This document shows positions 16,224 to 25,554 of a stretch of DNA of 52,982 nt, one piece after another. The stretch is from JAUHXS01 sp965213575 (GTDB lineage Bacteria; Bacteroidota; Bacteroidia; Chitinophagales; JAUHXS01). Within the stretch, counting starts at the first letter, position 1, and every line of letters starts with the position of its first letter. Where the stretch lies: contig CBDBZN010000004.1 of assembly GCA_965213575.1 (NCBI GenBank), forward strand, positions 1 through 52,982, in the 5' to 3' direction. The position numbers and the translations under genes are program-made. Below the pieces are notes generated by a model, which did not search any database, was not told the origin of the DNA, and saw nothing but the letters and a program-made list of their open reading frames with translations.

Positions 16224-16796
16224 TTAATAGTTGTCAATTACTCCCTGGCTAAAATATACGCCACCTTTTTTTATAGTGTTTATAGCATTAAGAATCTCAA
16301 ATTCATTATCTCCTTTTAATACATATCCGGCAGCTCCCTGAGAGATCATAGCATTCACACTAGTTCTATCATCATACATAGATAAAGCTAATACTCTGGT
16401 TTTAGGACTATGTTTTCTAACTAATCTTGTAGCTTCCACGCCATCCATAATAGGCATTCTAACATCCATCATAACTATATCAACATTATTTTGGGCTAAA
16501 TGGTCTAATGCAAGTTGGCCGTTTTCCACCTCTCCTACTATTTCTATACCATCTTTCTGCCCTAAAAGGCTACGTATAGACCTTCGAATATGTACATTAT
16601 CATCAACTAATAAAATTTTAGTTACTGTATGAATAATATTCTCTTCTTGAAGCATATAATGTTTTCCCTGATAACCTTTATTTAAAATTATTAATATAAT
16701 GATTAAAAATGCTACCAAAGCTCCTGCTAAAAATAATACCAGCATAGAACCTTTACTTATAAATAATATATTATTAAATGTTATTAAAAATTCCAT
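16224..16796 (-). CDS. Membrane-anchored receiver-only response regulator
   Basis: An N-terminal hydrophobic helix (about residues 17-40) is followed by a receiver domain (about 60-185) with acid pocket Asp65/Asp66, phosphoacceptor Asp111 in VMMDVRMP, and a conserved switch region (LALSMYDD, GYVLKGDN). The receiver closely resembles the NarL-type regulator at 22284, sharing GGVYFSQGV-like and LALSM-type segments. The DNA-binding HTH is absent: the protein stops just after the receiver. Tethering a receiver to the membrane without an output domain is unusual. It may act as a phosphate sink or by contacting membrane partners; both ideas are inference. It is the last gene of the signalling/T9SS block, 42 bp after the YCF48-like gene. 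Confidence 0.8.
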   Translation of the reverse strand: MEFLITFNNILFISKGSMLVLFLAGALVAFLIIILIILNKGYQGKHYMLQEENIIHTVTKILLVDDNVHIRRSIRSLLGQKDGIEIVGEVENGQLALDHLAQNNVDIVMMDVRMPIMDGVEATRLVRKHSPKTRVLALSMYDDRTSVNAMISQGAAGYVLKGDNEFEILNAINTIKKGGVYFSQGVIDNY

Positions 16797-16838
16797 ATCA
16801 GCTCATTTATTCATTTAAGTTATGAAGAAATAATCAGA

Positions 16839-17984
16839 TTATTGCTTATACAACATTTTTTTCCATATTATATTTTTATTATATATTACTTCTATGATAT
16901 ACACACCTGATATAAATTCAGTCATATCTACTACATAAGCTTCAGTTGTATGATTAAAATATTTTAACCGGCCCTCTATATCATAAATTTTAATGGCTTC
17001 TATATTTTTATCTGATTTAAAATAAAGTTTATCAACTATAGGATTGGGATAAACTTTAATAGGTGCTTCTTGTAAAAAAAAGTTGGATGTAATAATTAAA
17101 GACGAATCTTCTGTAATGACAGGATATATTAATGATTCTTCTCCTATAGTCAAATATTTATTATCACACACAAAGGCTACGTCCGTTAAATTCTTTGAAG
17201 TAATTTCAGAATTGAATAAATCCCACTCCCCATCATTTATTATTCCAATCAATCCGGCACATCCTACTACTACATATTCACCTTTATCGTTTACGTCAAT
17301 GCTTGTTAATTCTTTATTTATGTCTGTATTAAAAGAAGACCAAGATATTCCTCCATTGTTAGTCTGTAGGATCAATCCATTATCTCCTACTATATATCCA
17401 CATAGCTCAGAACTGAATTGAATAGCATTTAGGTTTTTTGCATAACCTGTTTCAATTATTTGCCAATCCTTGCCGGCATTTATAGACCGTACAATAGTAC
17501 CTCCTGCTCCTACTGCCAGAATGATATCTTTATTTATAAACACTACATCATTTAATAAATATACCGTAGCCGGTACGCTTTTTTCCCATACTTCTCCGTT
17601 ATTAGTATACCAAATCATTCCATTATCTCCTACTAATACTCCATTGCCATCATAAAAGTCAATTGCATTTAAATTAACATTCATGTTCAATGAATTTATC
17701 AACCAATCACTGCCGCCATTTAAAGTAGATAATATTACTCCATCATCTCCAATAAGGGTATATCTATTTTCATCAAATATATGTGAGTCATTTATATAAA
17801 ATTTTTGATCTAATGAAATATCACTCCATGTATTACCTCCATTCAGAGTTTTTTGAATTAAACTAGTGTCTCCGGTTATTATTCCTAATTCATCATTATA
17901 AAAAGTTATATTATTTAAGGTTCCGCAAAGTCCGTTAAAAGAATAAAATGTTAATATGATAAATACTATTTCTATTAGCTTCAT
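16839..17984 (-). CDS. Secreted YCF48-like beta-propeller protein with T9SS type A sorting domain
   Basis: It has a signal peptide (1-20), then six or seven repeats of about 40-45 residues (ITGDTSLIQKTLNGGNTW, VGDNGMIWYTNNGEVW, VGDNGLILQTNNGGISW) typical of YCF48/BNR-like propeller blades. A C-terminal domain of about 75 residues starts at KVYPNPIVDKLYFKSD and ends in a short basic tail, matching T9SS type A sorting domains. The product should be exported and anchored or released by the type IX system. YCF48 similarity here means fold only, not photosystem assembly. It is 1 bp downstream of the PorP/SprF gene, in the same operon. Confidence 0.85.
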   Translation of the reverse strand: MKLIEIVFIILTFYSFNGLCGTLNNITFYNDELGIITGDTSLIQKTLNGGNTWSDISLDQKFYINDSHIFDENRYTLIGDDGVILSTLNGGSDWLINSLNMNVNLNAIDFYDGNGVLVGDNGMIWYTNNGEVWEKSVPATVYLLNDVVFINKDIILAVGAGGTIVRSINAGKDWQIIETGYAKNLNAIQFSSELCGYIVGDNGLILQTNNGGISWSSFNTDINKELTSIDVNDKGEYVVVGCAGLIGIINDGEWDLFNSEITSKNLTDVAFVCDNKYLTIGEESLIYPVITEDSSLIITSNFFLQEAPIKVYPNPIVDKLYFKSDKNIEAIKIYDIEGRLKYFNHTTEAYVVDMTEFISGVYIIEVIYNKNIIWKKMLYKQ

Positions 17985-17985
17985 G

Positions 17986-19029
17986 TCATTTATATTTTAA
18001 GAAATCAAAACATCTTGGCCCTCGCCTACTTGGACGGCTTTTACTAAAAATATCTTCATTAAAACTGATACCCAGTTCAAAGCCGCCATTCATATTATTA
18101 AATCTTGATAAAGTTGAAATTGTAAGGTCATAACTAATAGTAACATTCCATGCACCTGTTCTAAGGCCAATAGAGTTATGTATAGCATCATTTAATCTAT
18201 ACCAAGTACCTACTGTAATTACTTTTTCGCTGCAAATAAGATATTCAACATCTACACCGGGCATCACATAAGTAGCTCGGTTTTGCTTCATGGCAAATAA
18301 ACTCGGGCTTAGATATGTTTTTTCATTTATCTTTATATCTACTCCTGCATATAAAGTAATTCGTGGCGCTAACAAATCTTCTCTGTTCATTAAAGATTGA
18401 TTAGGACGCCCAAGATGATACATCGACAAGCCGGAGGTAAACATTATAATTTCATTGATCTCATTGTGATAACTAAAGCCCGCATTCCAGTCAAATATCA
18501 ATCTTGTAGAACCTAGCATATTTTCACCGGTAGGTAAGTCTGTATTAAAATCAACTTCATCAAATTGGCTGGCAAATCTCAGCCCATCTCTATTAACAGA
18601 AGCATTAAAACCACCTGCTTGCAAGCCTAAGGATATGAATTGGCTCCCTGATCTATTTAAGGTTTTGTGATAAGCTATACTAGCTAATAAGGTATTGAAT
18701 GTTAGTAATCCTTCTCCGCTTTTATCTGAGATAAATAATATGCCTAAGCCAAGAGCATCTCTACGGCTACTTGTTTTGCCATCACTACTATTTGTAGATT
18801 TCTCATTACCATCCAATTTAATATCAGCAGCTACTGACGAAGTCAGGTACGCTGCTCCTAAATTTGTCCACTGACTTCTATGGTTTGCAGATATTCTGAA
18901 CGAGTACAACATACTGCCGGTTAATGCAGGGTTTAAAGTAAGGGGGCTATTATAATATTGAGAAAATTGTGCATCTTGTCCGACTAAATTGGTGGCTATC
19001 AAAATAAGTACAATTATAATATTTCTCAT
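17986..19029 (-). CDS. PorP/SprF family T9SS outer-membrane protein
   Basis: It has a signal peptide (about 1-17) and then the family opening QDAQFSQYYNSPLTLNPALT, followed by NHRSQWTNLG and repeated amphipathic beta strands of an outer-membrane barrel. The length of 347 aa is typical (about 300-350). Known members include PorP, and SprF, which is needed to deliver the SprB adhesin in gliding. Here a receiver gene separates it from a large PKD protein with a type B sorting domain, its probable client. The C-terminus ends in a basic stretch (RPSRRGPRC) rather than a clear aromatic barrel end. Confidence 0.9.
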   Translation of the reverse strand: MRNIIIVLILIATNLVGQDAQFSQYYNSPLTLNPALTGSMLYSFRISANHRSQWTNLGAAYLTSSVAADIKLDGNEKSTNSSDGKTSSRRDALGLGILFISDKSGEGLLTFNTLLASIAYHKTLNRSGSQFISLGLQAGGFNASVNRDGLRFASQFDEVDFNTDLPTGENMLGSTRLIFDWNAGFSYHNEINEIIMFTSGLSMYHLGRPNQSLMNREDLLAPRITLYAGVDIKINEKTYLSPSLFAMKQNRATYVMPGVDVEYLICSEKVITVGTWYRLNDAIHNSIGLRTGAWNVTISYDLTISTLSRFNNMNGGFELGISFNEDIFSKSRPSRRGPRCFDFLKYK

Positions 19030-19122
19030 ATTACAATTATACGTTCAACGACATGGTTTGTTGATGAGAATTTTACGCTATATTACAACCTAGGTATTTT
19101 AGCGTAGCGTTAGAATTTGTTT

Positions 19123-19503
19123 TTATACATAACTTGCTGCAATGGATTCTATAGCAGAGATAAGGCTAGATAATGGAGCATATTTATTAACATAATCTTT
19201 AGCTCCAGCCTCTATAATTTTATTTTGATAACTTTCTTCATCATGAATAGAAAATGCTAATATTTGTGTGTCGGGATATTTTTTAAGAATTTGCATCGTA
19301 GCTTCTATACCGTTTAAGACCGGCATATCTATATCCATTATAATTAGATCAAATTTTTTCTCGGTAACTTTTTGAACAGCTTCTGCACCATTTTCAGCTA
19401 TATCAGTAATATGTATATGATCAGAAAATGCTAAAACTGTTTTAATAGCTTCTCTTACATTATAACTATCATCTACTAATAGTATGTTAATATTTTTTCT
19501 CAA
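19123..19503 (-). CDS. Stand-alone receiver (CheY-like) response regulator
   Basis: A single receiver domain fills the 126 residues: acid pocket in LLVDDSYNVRE, phosphoacceptor Asp57 in IIMDIDMPVLNG, Ser in LAFSIHDEE and Lys in DYVNKYAP. It resembles the receiver of the NarL-type regulator at 22284 but has no HTH. It lies only 4 bp downstream of the PKD surface-protein gene and 93 bp upstream of the PorP/SprF gene, so it is embedded between secretion partners. It probably passes on signals by protein contact. Confidence 0.88.
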   Translation of the reverse strand: MRKNINILLVDDSYNVREAIKTVLAFSDHIHITDIAENGAEAVQKVTEKKFDLIIMDIDMPVLNGIEATMQILKKYPDTQILAFSIHDEESYQNKIIEAGAKDYVNKYAPLSSLISAIESIAASYV

Positions 19504-19507
19504 ATTT

Positions 19508-22180
19508 TTATTTTACAATTGAAAAAGTCCCTTTTTCAGTTATCCATTCATCATTATCTGCTAATTTTGCTACAATCACATACACATAAGTTCCGGCGTT
19601 TTGCTTCCTGCCTGCATAGGTTCCATCCCAATAAGATTGAATGTCATCGGTCAAAAATATTAATTCACCATACCGGTTAAATATGCTTAATTCTTTTAAT
19701 TCAAGCACGCCTGCATTTAATATTAAAAATTCATCATTCACATAATCATCATTTGGAGTAATAACATTGGGTACTTTAATAAATGATTTTTCTGCTATTT
19801 TTAGTGCTTTAAGCATAGAATCTTTGCAACCTGCAGGATTCTCTACTATTTGCTTTACAACAATATCTTGTGCTTGAGTATAAGTATGTTGAGGATTTTG
19901 TAGGGTCGAGGTACTTCCATCTCCAAAATTCCAAAAATATTTAAAGCCTGCGTAAGCTTGATCATAAAAATATACTTTCGGATTATCTAAAGATGGATTA
20001 TAAGGATTTATAGTAAAATCTGCTCGAGGAATATCATAGACATTAATTACAAAAGAGGAATCTATATTACATAAATCATTATTGTATGCAGCATTGATAT
20101 TTAGATTATATACTCCTTGCTTATCGAATAAATAACTCCATTCATTGCTAAAAGAAGAATCTTTGCCGATTGACCAAGCCCATCCATTCACTGTAGCATT
20201 TGAATTAATATTTACAGCTTTAAAATGTTGAGTAGTAGAAGCACAAATTTCCTCGTTAATGGGATCAAGTAATAAAATAGGTTGTTCATTTACAACCAAT
20301 GAGTCTACTTTAACAGATTTACAATTATATGGATCTTTTGCCTCTAATTTTATAGTATATTCCTCCGGATCACTAAAATAATACATAATAGAGTCTGTAT
20401 TAAAAACCTCATCATTAACATACCAAACGTATGTAATATAAGAAGAATCTAATTGAGTATTACTAATTAACATCATGCTATCTCGATGACATAATATATC
20501 TGGCAATATGAAATCAGCTTCTAGGTTATTAACATGAATTTTAGATCTTGAATTAACTAAATGCATACATTCATTACTATCTTTTAAAAATAATTTTGGT
20601 GTATAGATACCGATATGGTCATATTTGTGAGAAAGATAGATTATAGAATCAGCATTATATTCAGAAAATAAGTGTCCGTCGCCAAAATCCCAATAATAAA
20701 GGTCTGTACGTTTAGTATGTGCAATAAAAGATATCTCTTTTTCCAGACAATTATGAATGGAGTCAAATTCTAAATAACCTCCCGGGCCTCCTATTTGCAT
20801 ATATTCAGGAACCATAAAACTTGACTTACATCCTAAAGGATTAATAACCTCTAATTGAATGTCATAATTTCCTGATTTAACATACATATGTTTAGGATTT
20901 TGCAAATATGATCCATGCCCATCACCAAAATTCCACCTATATGTTTCAATCATTCCTGCTGAAGAATCATTAAATTCTGCAATAAAAGGCGTGCACTCTG
21001 TAACTGTAATATCTGCCGAAAAATTTACTGTAACAGAATCTACCACTATGATAGCTTTAGTGACAGAATATACAGAGTCGTATGATCTTAATTCTACCAT
21101 ATATTCTCCTGGTTCTGTGTAATAATGGATGTTGTGAATATTGTTATTACTATCGCTACTGCCATCACCCCAATTCCAAATTAAATTGGTTTCTATAATT
21201 GAAAGGTTATAAAAATCTAATGTGTCAATGCCACAAATAGATCGATGTTTGTAACTGAAATCAAAAGAATCAGATATATTAATTCCTGCAATAGGATCTT
21301 GCCTTGTTAAAAACATTAATTCTCCACCTGCACTAGAAGTATCAATATTAAATAATATAATATTTTTCTTTATAGAATCCATGCAACCCAATGTATCTAT
21401 AACTTTAAGCGTAACATCATATGATGAATCAACATCCGGATATTCATGAATAGGATTAAATATATTGGAAGTATATCCATCGCCAAAATCCCAATTATAT
21501 ATCAAATTGTCTCCCAAAGATAAATTTGTTAATTCTAAGATTGGGGGCACTCCACCAATGTTAAAAGCTGCCAGCGGTTGGCTTACATTCACAGCACTTT
21601 CTAAATAGTAAAAACCCTGACAGCCGTTTTTATCTTCTACTAATAATGAGACGGTGTACTGCCCCGGCTGATCATAGGTGTGAGTAGGATCTTTAATATT
21701 AGAAAACTGTCCATCGCCAAAATCCCACAACCAATTTTCAATTTTACTTGATGAGGAAAAAGATTCTTCATCAAAAGCAACCTCTTTAGGTATACAGCCT
21801 GCATTACTACTAATAACAAAATCACTGTGAGGCGACGGATAAGCAACAATGTAAGCAACTTTTGTAACGGAGTCAATTTTTCCAGAACTTGCCATAATCT
21901 TCAAACTGATTGTATAAACACCGGGGTCATCAAAGATAATCTGCGGATTTTGAATATATGAATTTTTTGAACCCAATTTCCAATGCCATTCTACGATCTC
22001 TTCTCCGGTTGATAAATCATTAAAAGTTACAATTAAAGGGACACATCCTGTAGTAATATTAGAACTGAAGTCAGCGTTAACTTGAGCTTTCACAATGCCT
22101 GCATACAGCATAATAATTCCCCAAATTGTTACTATAGCAAATTTTTTATTAAAAAAATAAGAGGAGAAGTTTTGACTCAT
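19508..22180 (-). CDS. Large PKD-repeat surface protein with T9SS type B sorting domain
   Basis: It is an 890-aa secreted protein with a signal-anchor-like N-terminus (about 15-33) and eight or nine PKD-type domains of about 80-95 residues. Clear copies carry WxFGDG: WLWDFGDGQFSN, YNWDFGDGYTSN, YRWNFGDGHGSY, YYWDFGDGHLFS, YFWNFGDGSTST. The C-terminal 90 residues (VPNVITPNDDYVNDEF to a final FSIVK) form the gliding motility-associated, type B sorting domain. It should be exported by the type IX system and tethered on the surface, where PKD arrays mediate adhesion or polymer binding. The coding frame is intact. It sits downstream of a NarL-type regulator and upstream of a receiver and a PorP/SprF gene. 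Confidence 0.92.
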   Translation of the reverse strand: MSQNFSSYFFNKKFAIVTIWGIIMLYAGIVKAQVNADFSSNITTGCVPLIVTFNDLSTGEEIVEWHWKLGSKNSYIQNPQIIFDDPGVYTISLKIMASSGKIDSVTKVAYIVAYPSPHSDFVISSNAGCIPKEVAFDEESFSSSSKIENWLWDFGDGQFSNIKDPTHTYDQPGQYTVSLLVEDKNGCQGFYYLESAVNVSQPLAAFNIGGVPPILELTNLSLGDNLIYNWDFGDGYTSNIFNPIHEYPDVDSSYDVTLKVIDTLGCMDSIKKNIILFNIDTSSAGGELMFLTRQDPIAGINISDSFDFSYKHRSICGIDTLDFYNLSIIETNLIWNWGDGSSDSNNNIHNIHYYTEPGEYMVELRSYDSVYSVTKAIIVVDSVTVNFSADITVTECTPFIAEFNDSSAGMIETYRWNFGDGHGSYLQNPKHMYVKSGNYDIQLEVINPLGCKSSFMVPEYMQIGGPGGYLEFDSIHNCLEKEISFIAHTKRTDLYYWDFGDGHLFSEYNADSIIYLSHKYDHIGIYTPKLFLKDSNECMHLVNSRSKIHVNNLEADFILPDILCHRDSMMLISNTQLDSSYITYVWYVNDEVFNTDSIMYYFSDPEEYTIKLEAKDPYNCKSVKVDSLVVNEQPILLLDPINEEICASTTQHFKAVNINSNATVNGWAWSIGKDSSFSNEWSYLFDKQGVYNLNINAAYNNDLCNIDSSFVINVYDIPRADFTINPYNPSLDNPKVYFYDQAYAGFKYFWNFGDGSTSTLQNPQHTYTQAQDIVVKQIVENPAGCKDSMLKALKIAEKSFIKVPNVITPNDDYVNDEFLILNAGVLELKELSIFNRYGELIFLTDDIQSYWDGTYAGRKQNAGTYVYVIVAKLADNDEWITEKGTFSIVK

Positions 22181-22283
22181 ATATTATTATATCTACAATA
22201 ATACGAGCAACGAGATGGGAAGTTGCTAAAGCTAATCACTTAAATATCTCTAGCATAAAATACCTATGGGAGAATGAAATTAA

Positions 22284-22919
22284 CTAAGAGAGCACTCCGG
22301 TTTTATATGCTCGATGCACCATATCTACAGAATTTTTTGCATCTAATTTTTTAAGTAAATTTCTTCTATGCGAGTCGACAGTCCTCACACTCAATAGAAG
22401 ATCATCAGCAATTTGCTTATTCGTCATACCCTGTGCAATCATTTCTAGCACTTCCACCTCACGAGTAGAAATATTGCCATAAGCAGGCTCATCTTCTTTA
22501 ATTATTCGTTGCATCATTTTATTAGAAACAGCTTGGCTAAAATAAGAGCCTTTAGTTTTAATACTATTGATAGCTTCAATCAGTTCATTTCTATTAGCAT
22601 TTTTTAAAATATATCCTGAGGCACCTGCTTTAATCATTTTTTCAATATAAGATGCTTCATCGTGCATTGACAATGCTAGTATACTACATTTAGGTTTTGC
22701 TTTTTTTATTGCTTCTGTTGCTTCAATACCATTCATTTCGGGCATGTTAATATCCATAATGATCAGGTCCAAATCATATTCTAAAGCATATCCTAATGCT
22801 TCTTGCCCATTGCTGGCTTCTTTAATAACTTCTATATTTTTTTCAGATTTCAATAAAGCTAAAATACCATCTCGGATTATTTTATGATCGTCTACTAAAA
22901 GCACTTTAATTTTCGCCAT
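22284..22919 (-). CDS. NarL/FixJ family response regulator
   Basis: It has a receiver domain (1-120) with acid pocket VDDH, phosphoacceptor Asp56 in IIMDINMPEMNG and Lys in YILKNANR, and a LuxR-type HTH (about 145-205) with STREVEVLEMIAQGMTNKQI and LLSVRTVDSHRRNLLKKLD. At 211 aa it is a complete transcription factor. The receiver-histidine kinase gene ends 3 bp upstream and its HisKA_3 type is the usual partner of NarL regulators, so the two form a cognate pair. It is the only DNA-binding protein in this operon and may control it. Confidence 0.94.
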   Translation of the reverse strand: MAKIKVLLVDDHKIIRDGILALLKSEKNIEVIKEASNGQEALGYALEYDLDLIIMDINMPEMNGIEATEAIKKAKPKCSILALSMHDEASYIEKMIKAGASGYILKNANRNELIEAINSIKTKGSYFSQAVSNKMMQRIIKEDEPAYGNISTREVEVLEMIAQGMTNKQIADDLLLSVRTVDSHRRNLLKKLDAKNSVDMVHRAYKTGVLS

Positions 22920-22922
22920 AGT

Positions 22923-23984
22923 TTATTTTTTAACAGGAATTCTAATATCCGCGTAAAATCCTTTTTCCTCCACAGTTACAATATTTAAATAGCCTTTTAG
23001 TGATTCTACGCGATTAGAGATATTCTTAATTCCAGCTCCTTGTGGGTAAGCATTATCTATATTAAAATTTTTAATCCCTTTCCCGTTATCTTGATATACA
23101 CAAGAAATAAATCCTTCAAGACCTGAATCTAGTAGGATCTTGATATTTTTAGCTTTAGCATGCTTTAAGGTATTTTGTAATAATTCTTGCACGATCCTAA
23201 ATATACCCACTTCAATTGTATTGATAAATCGTTTGTCGCCAACATTTTCTTCTAACTCAACTTGAATAAGGCCTGAATGATTAATTTTATCTCGTAAATC
23301 TTTTAAAGATATCACCAAGCCATATTCGATAAGTGCCTGAGGCATTAAATTATGGGAAATGTTTCGAGTAGTGACGATAGCGCTATCAACTAATTCACAA
23401 ATATTATTGTAGATTCTTAAAGGCTCATTTTTGATAGGCATATTAATTTCTAAAGCATTCATATTGATCTTTATAGCAGATAAAATCTGCCCTAATCCAT
23501 CATGTAAGTCTTTTGCAAATCGATTTCGCTCTTCTTCTTGCGTATCAACTATTGCTTTTAATAAATTCTGTTCTGTATGTTCTTTTTCTATCAACATTTT
23601 CTTTCTTTCTATCGAATAAACAATTACCTTATTTAATAATTGTTCATCATACTCTCCTTTAATTAAATAATCTTGTGCACCTGCTTGTATATATTCCATA
23701 GCTACATTTAGATCATTCAATCCTGTCAATATAACTACGGGTAAGTAAGAAAAATGTTGCGAAATATTATTAAAACTACTAATACCAAGAGCATCCGGTA
23801 ATGATAAATCTAAAAAAAGTATATCTATTTGTTGTTTTTTTAGAACCTCAATACCTGCCTTTATAGTTGAAGAAATTAAAACTTTATTTTCGGAAATGCT
23901 GGGGCAATTTAAATATTCCGAAAATATTTCCTGATCAAAAGGATTATCCTCAATCAATAAGATAGTGACTGCCTTTTTATTCAT
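22923..23984 (-). CDS. Hybrid receiver-histidine kinase (HisKA_3 type)
   Basis: An N-terminal receiver (about 5-125, Asp59 in FLDLSLPDALG) is followed by a coiled linker, a HisKA_3 dimerisation domain with His161 in NRFAKDLHDGLGQIL, and a HATPase domain with N-box VQELLQNTLKHAKA and the G-box QDNGKGIKN. It has no membrane segment, so it is a cytoplasmic kinase whose input is the receiver. It overlaps the upstream receiver gene by 8 bp and precedes the NarL regulator by 3 bp. A REC-to-kinase-to-NarL phosphorelay is likely. Confidence 0.93.
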   Translation of the reverse strand: MNKKAVTILLIEDNPFDQEIFSEYLNCPSISENKVLISSTIKAGIEVLKKQQIDILFLDLSLPDALGISSFNNISQHFSYLPVVILTGLNDLNVAMEYIQAGAQDYLIKGEYDEQLLNKVIVYSIERKKMLIEKEHTEQNLLKAIVDTQEEERNRFAKDLHDGLGQILSAIKINMNALEINMPIKNEPLRIYNNICELVDSAIVTTRNISHNLMPQALIEYGLVISLKDLRDKINHSGLIQVELEENVGDKRFINTIEVGIFRIVQELLQNTLKHAKAKNIKILLDSGLEGFISCVYQDNGKGIKNFNIDNAYPQGAGIKNISNRVESLKGYLNIVTVEEKGFYADIRIPVKK

Positions 23985-24420
23985 TTGATCTTGTAGGCAA
24001 TCTTACGATTGAGAACCAAAATGCTTCAATATGTTTAACAATTTTTATAAAATTATCAAAATCTAAAGGTTTTGTAATATAGCAATTTGCATGAAGCTTA
24101 TATGACTTCAGAATATCTTCTTCAGCTTTTGAAGTAGTTAGTACAATAATCGGGATTATTTTAAGGAACTCATCGCTTTTCACCTCTTTGAGCACTTCGA
24201 TACCATTTTTTCGAGGCATATTAATATCTAAGAGTATTACATCAGGAGTTGGCGCATTTTTATATTTGCTTTTCTTTCTGAGAAATTCGATGCCGTATAC
24301 TCCATCTTCTACATGATGAAGATTACTATTTACTTTGGCTTCGAGTAATGCTTCTTTAGCTAATTCAACATCTTCAAAACTATCTTCAATCATCAATATT
24401 TCCATATCTCTATCCATCAC
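23977..24420 (-). CDS. Rcp1-like stand-alone response regulator
   Basis: It is a 147-aa single receiver of the Rcp1 type: IEDSFEDVELAKEAL, phosphoacceptor Asp65 in ILLDINMPRKNGIEVLKEVK, Thr/Ser in IVLTTSKAEEDI and Lys in CYITKPLDFD. The two methionines give alternative starts (24420 or 24417). It is the first gene of the signalling block and overlaps the hybrid kinase by 8 bp. Rcp1-like receivers are normally phosphorylated by phytochrome-type or ethylene-type kinases, and none is adjacent. Confidence 0.9.
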   Translation of the reverse strand: MMDRDMEILMIEDSFEDVELAKEALLEAKVNSNLHHVEDGVYGIEFLRKKSKYKNAPTPDVILLDINMPRKNGIEVLKEVKSDEFLKIIPIIVLTTSKAEEDILKSYKLHANCYITKPLDFDNFIKIVKHIEAFWFSIVRLPTRSNE

Positions 24421-24465
24421 CTATATTTTACTTCTTATATCAAAAATATAAAATAAACTCTACAT

Positions 24466-24502
24466 TAACTATATAGGGTATACCCCAAAAAATAGATAGT
24501 TA
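24466..24502. promoter_or_regulatory. Nested palindrome upstream of the signalling operon
   Basis: A perfect 10-bp palindrome, GGGTATACCC (24476-24485), lies within a wider inverted repeat, TAACTAT (24466-24472) and ATAGTTA (24496-24502). It is centred about 60 bp before the receiver gene start and 35 bp downstream (in transcription) of the stop of the RluA-type gene. It could be an operator or a weak terminator. Confidence 0.45.
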
Positions 24503-24518
24503 ATATGAGTATAAATAC

Positions 24519-25550
24519 TTATGAAATAATACGCCTATAGTTTCTCCATTTTGCTAAAACTGCATCAAATTCTTCTGGTAATGAAGATTCAAAAAAGACT
24601 TTTTTATTTGTAGCCGGGTGTATAAACCCTAATGATTTAGCATGTAAAGCTTGCCTAGGAAGTAGTTTAAAACAATTTTCGACAAACTGCTTGTATTTAG
24701 AATAGATCGTCCCTTTAACAATTCTGTCTCCACCATAGGTGTCATCATTAAATAGAGGGTGTTTACTATATTTCATATGAACCCTAATTTGGTGCGTTCT
24801 TCCCGTCTCTAATTTGCATTCTACTAAAGTCACATATCCAAATCTCTCCAAAACTTTATAGTGTGTAACTGCATGTTTTCCTAATTCTTTATCAGGATAT
24901 ACATCCATAATTTTACGAAATCTTTTATGCCTGCCTATATTTCCTTCAATTGTTCCTTCATCCTCTTCAAAATCACCCCAAACTAATGCTGTGTAAGTAC
25001 GTTCTATACTATGGTCAAAAAACTGTTTGGCAAGATGCGCCATGCTATATTCATCCTTAGCAATAACAAGTAAACCGGAAGTATTTTTATCTATACGGTG
25101 AACTAATCCCGGGCGGTTTGCGCTACCGGGTAAATTATTTAAATGATAAACTAAAGCATTTACTAGTGTTCCTTCATAATTGCCACTTCCGGTATGGACT
25201 ACCATTCCGGGCTGTTTATTTACGATCAACAAAGCGTCATCTTCATAAACAATATCCAGAGGAATGTTTTCAGGCTGTATGTCTTTTAAGTGAGTAACTT
25301 TAGGAATGATCAAAGTTATTTTGTCTAATGCTTTAATCTTATAATTAGGCTTCACGGGCTGATCGTTAACTAATACGTTTCCCGCTTTAGCAGCATTTTG
25401 AACTTTGTTTCGGCTTACTCTCTCAAGCCTGTTGATGAGAAATTTATCAATGCGCAATGGCTCCTGGCCTTTATCAGCTGTTATTTCATATTGCTCAACG
25501 GCATCTTCATCTCCATCTTCAATAGACTCTTTATTTTCATCTTCGACCAT
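24519..25550 (-). CDS. RluA family pseudouridine synthase
   Basis: The enzyme isomerises specific uridines in 23S rRNA. The N-terminus carries an acidic leader and an S4 RNA-binding domain (about 30-90, RIDKFLINRLERVSRNKVQ). The catalytic domain has the active-site Asp in HRIDKNTSGLLVIAKDE, and the later motifs GRTHQIRVHMKY and LPRQALHAKSLGF. At 343 aa it is typical of the RluD-like branch. The conserved small gene upstream ends 4 bp before it, so they are cotranscribed. Which uridine it modifies cannot be told from sequence alone. Confidence 0.93.
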   Translation of the reverse strand: MVEDENKESIEDGDEDAVEQYEITADKGQEPLRIDKFLINRLERVSRNKVQNAAKAGNVLVNDQPVKPNYKIKALDKITLIIPKVTHLKDIQPENIPLDIVYEDDALLIVNKQPGMVVHTGSGNYEGTLVNALVYHLNNLPGSANRPGLVHRIDKNTSGLLVIAKDEYSMAHLAKQFFDHSIERTYTALVWGDFEEDEGTIEGNIGRHKRFRKIMDVYPDKELGKHAVTHYKVLERFGYVTLVECKLETGRTHQIRVHMKYSKHPLFNDDTYGGDRIVKGTIYSKYKQFVENCFKLLPRQALHAKSLGFIHPATNKKVFFESSLPEEFDAVLAKWRNYRRIIS

Positions 25551-25554
25551 AGAA

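Noticed and set aside
16839..17984. A photosystem II assembly factor (YCF48)
   Set aside because: Only the beta-propeller repeat resembles YCF48; the signal peptide and T9SS sorting domain show a surface protein.
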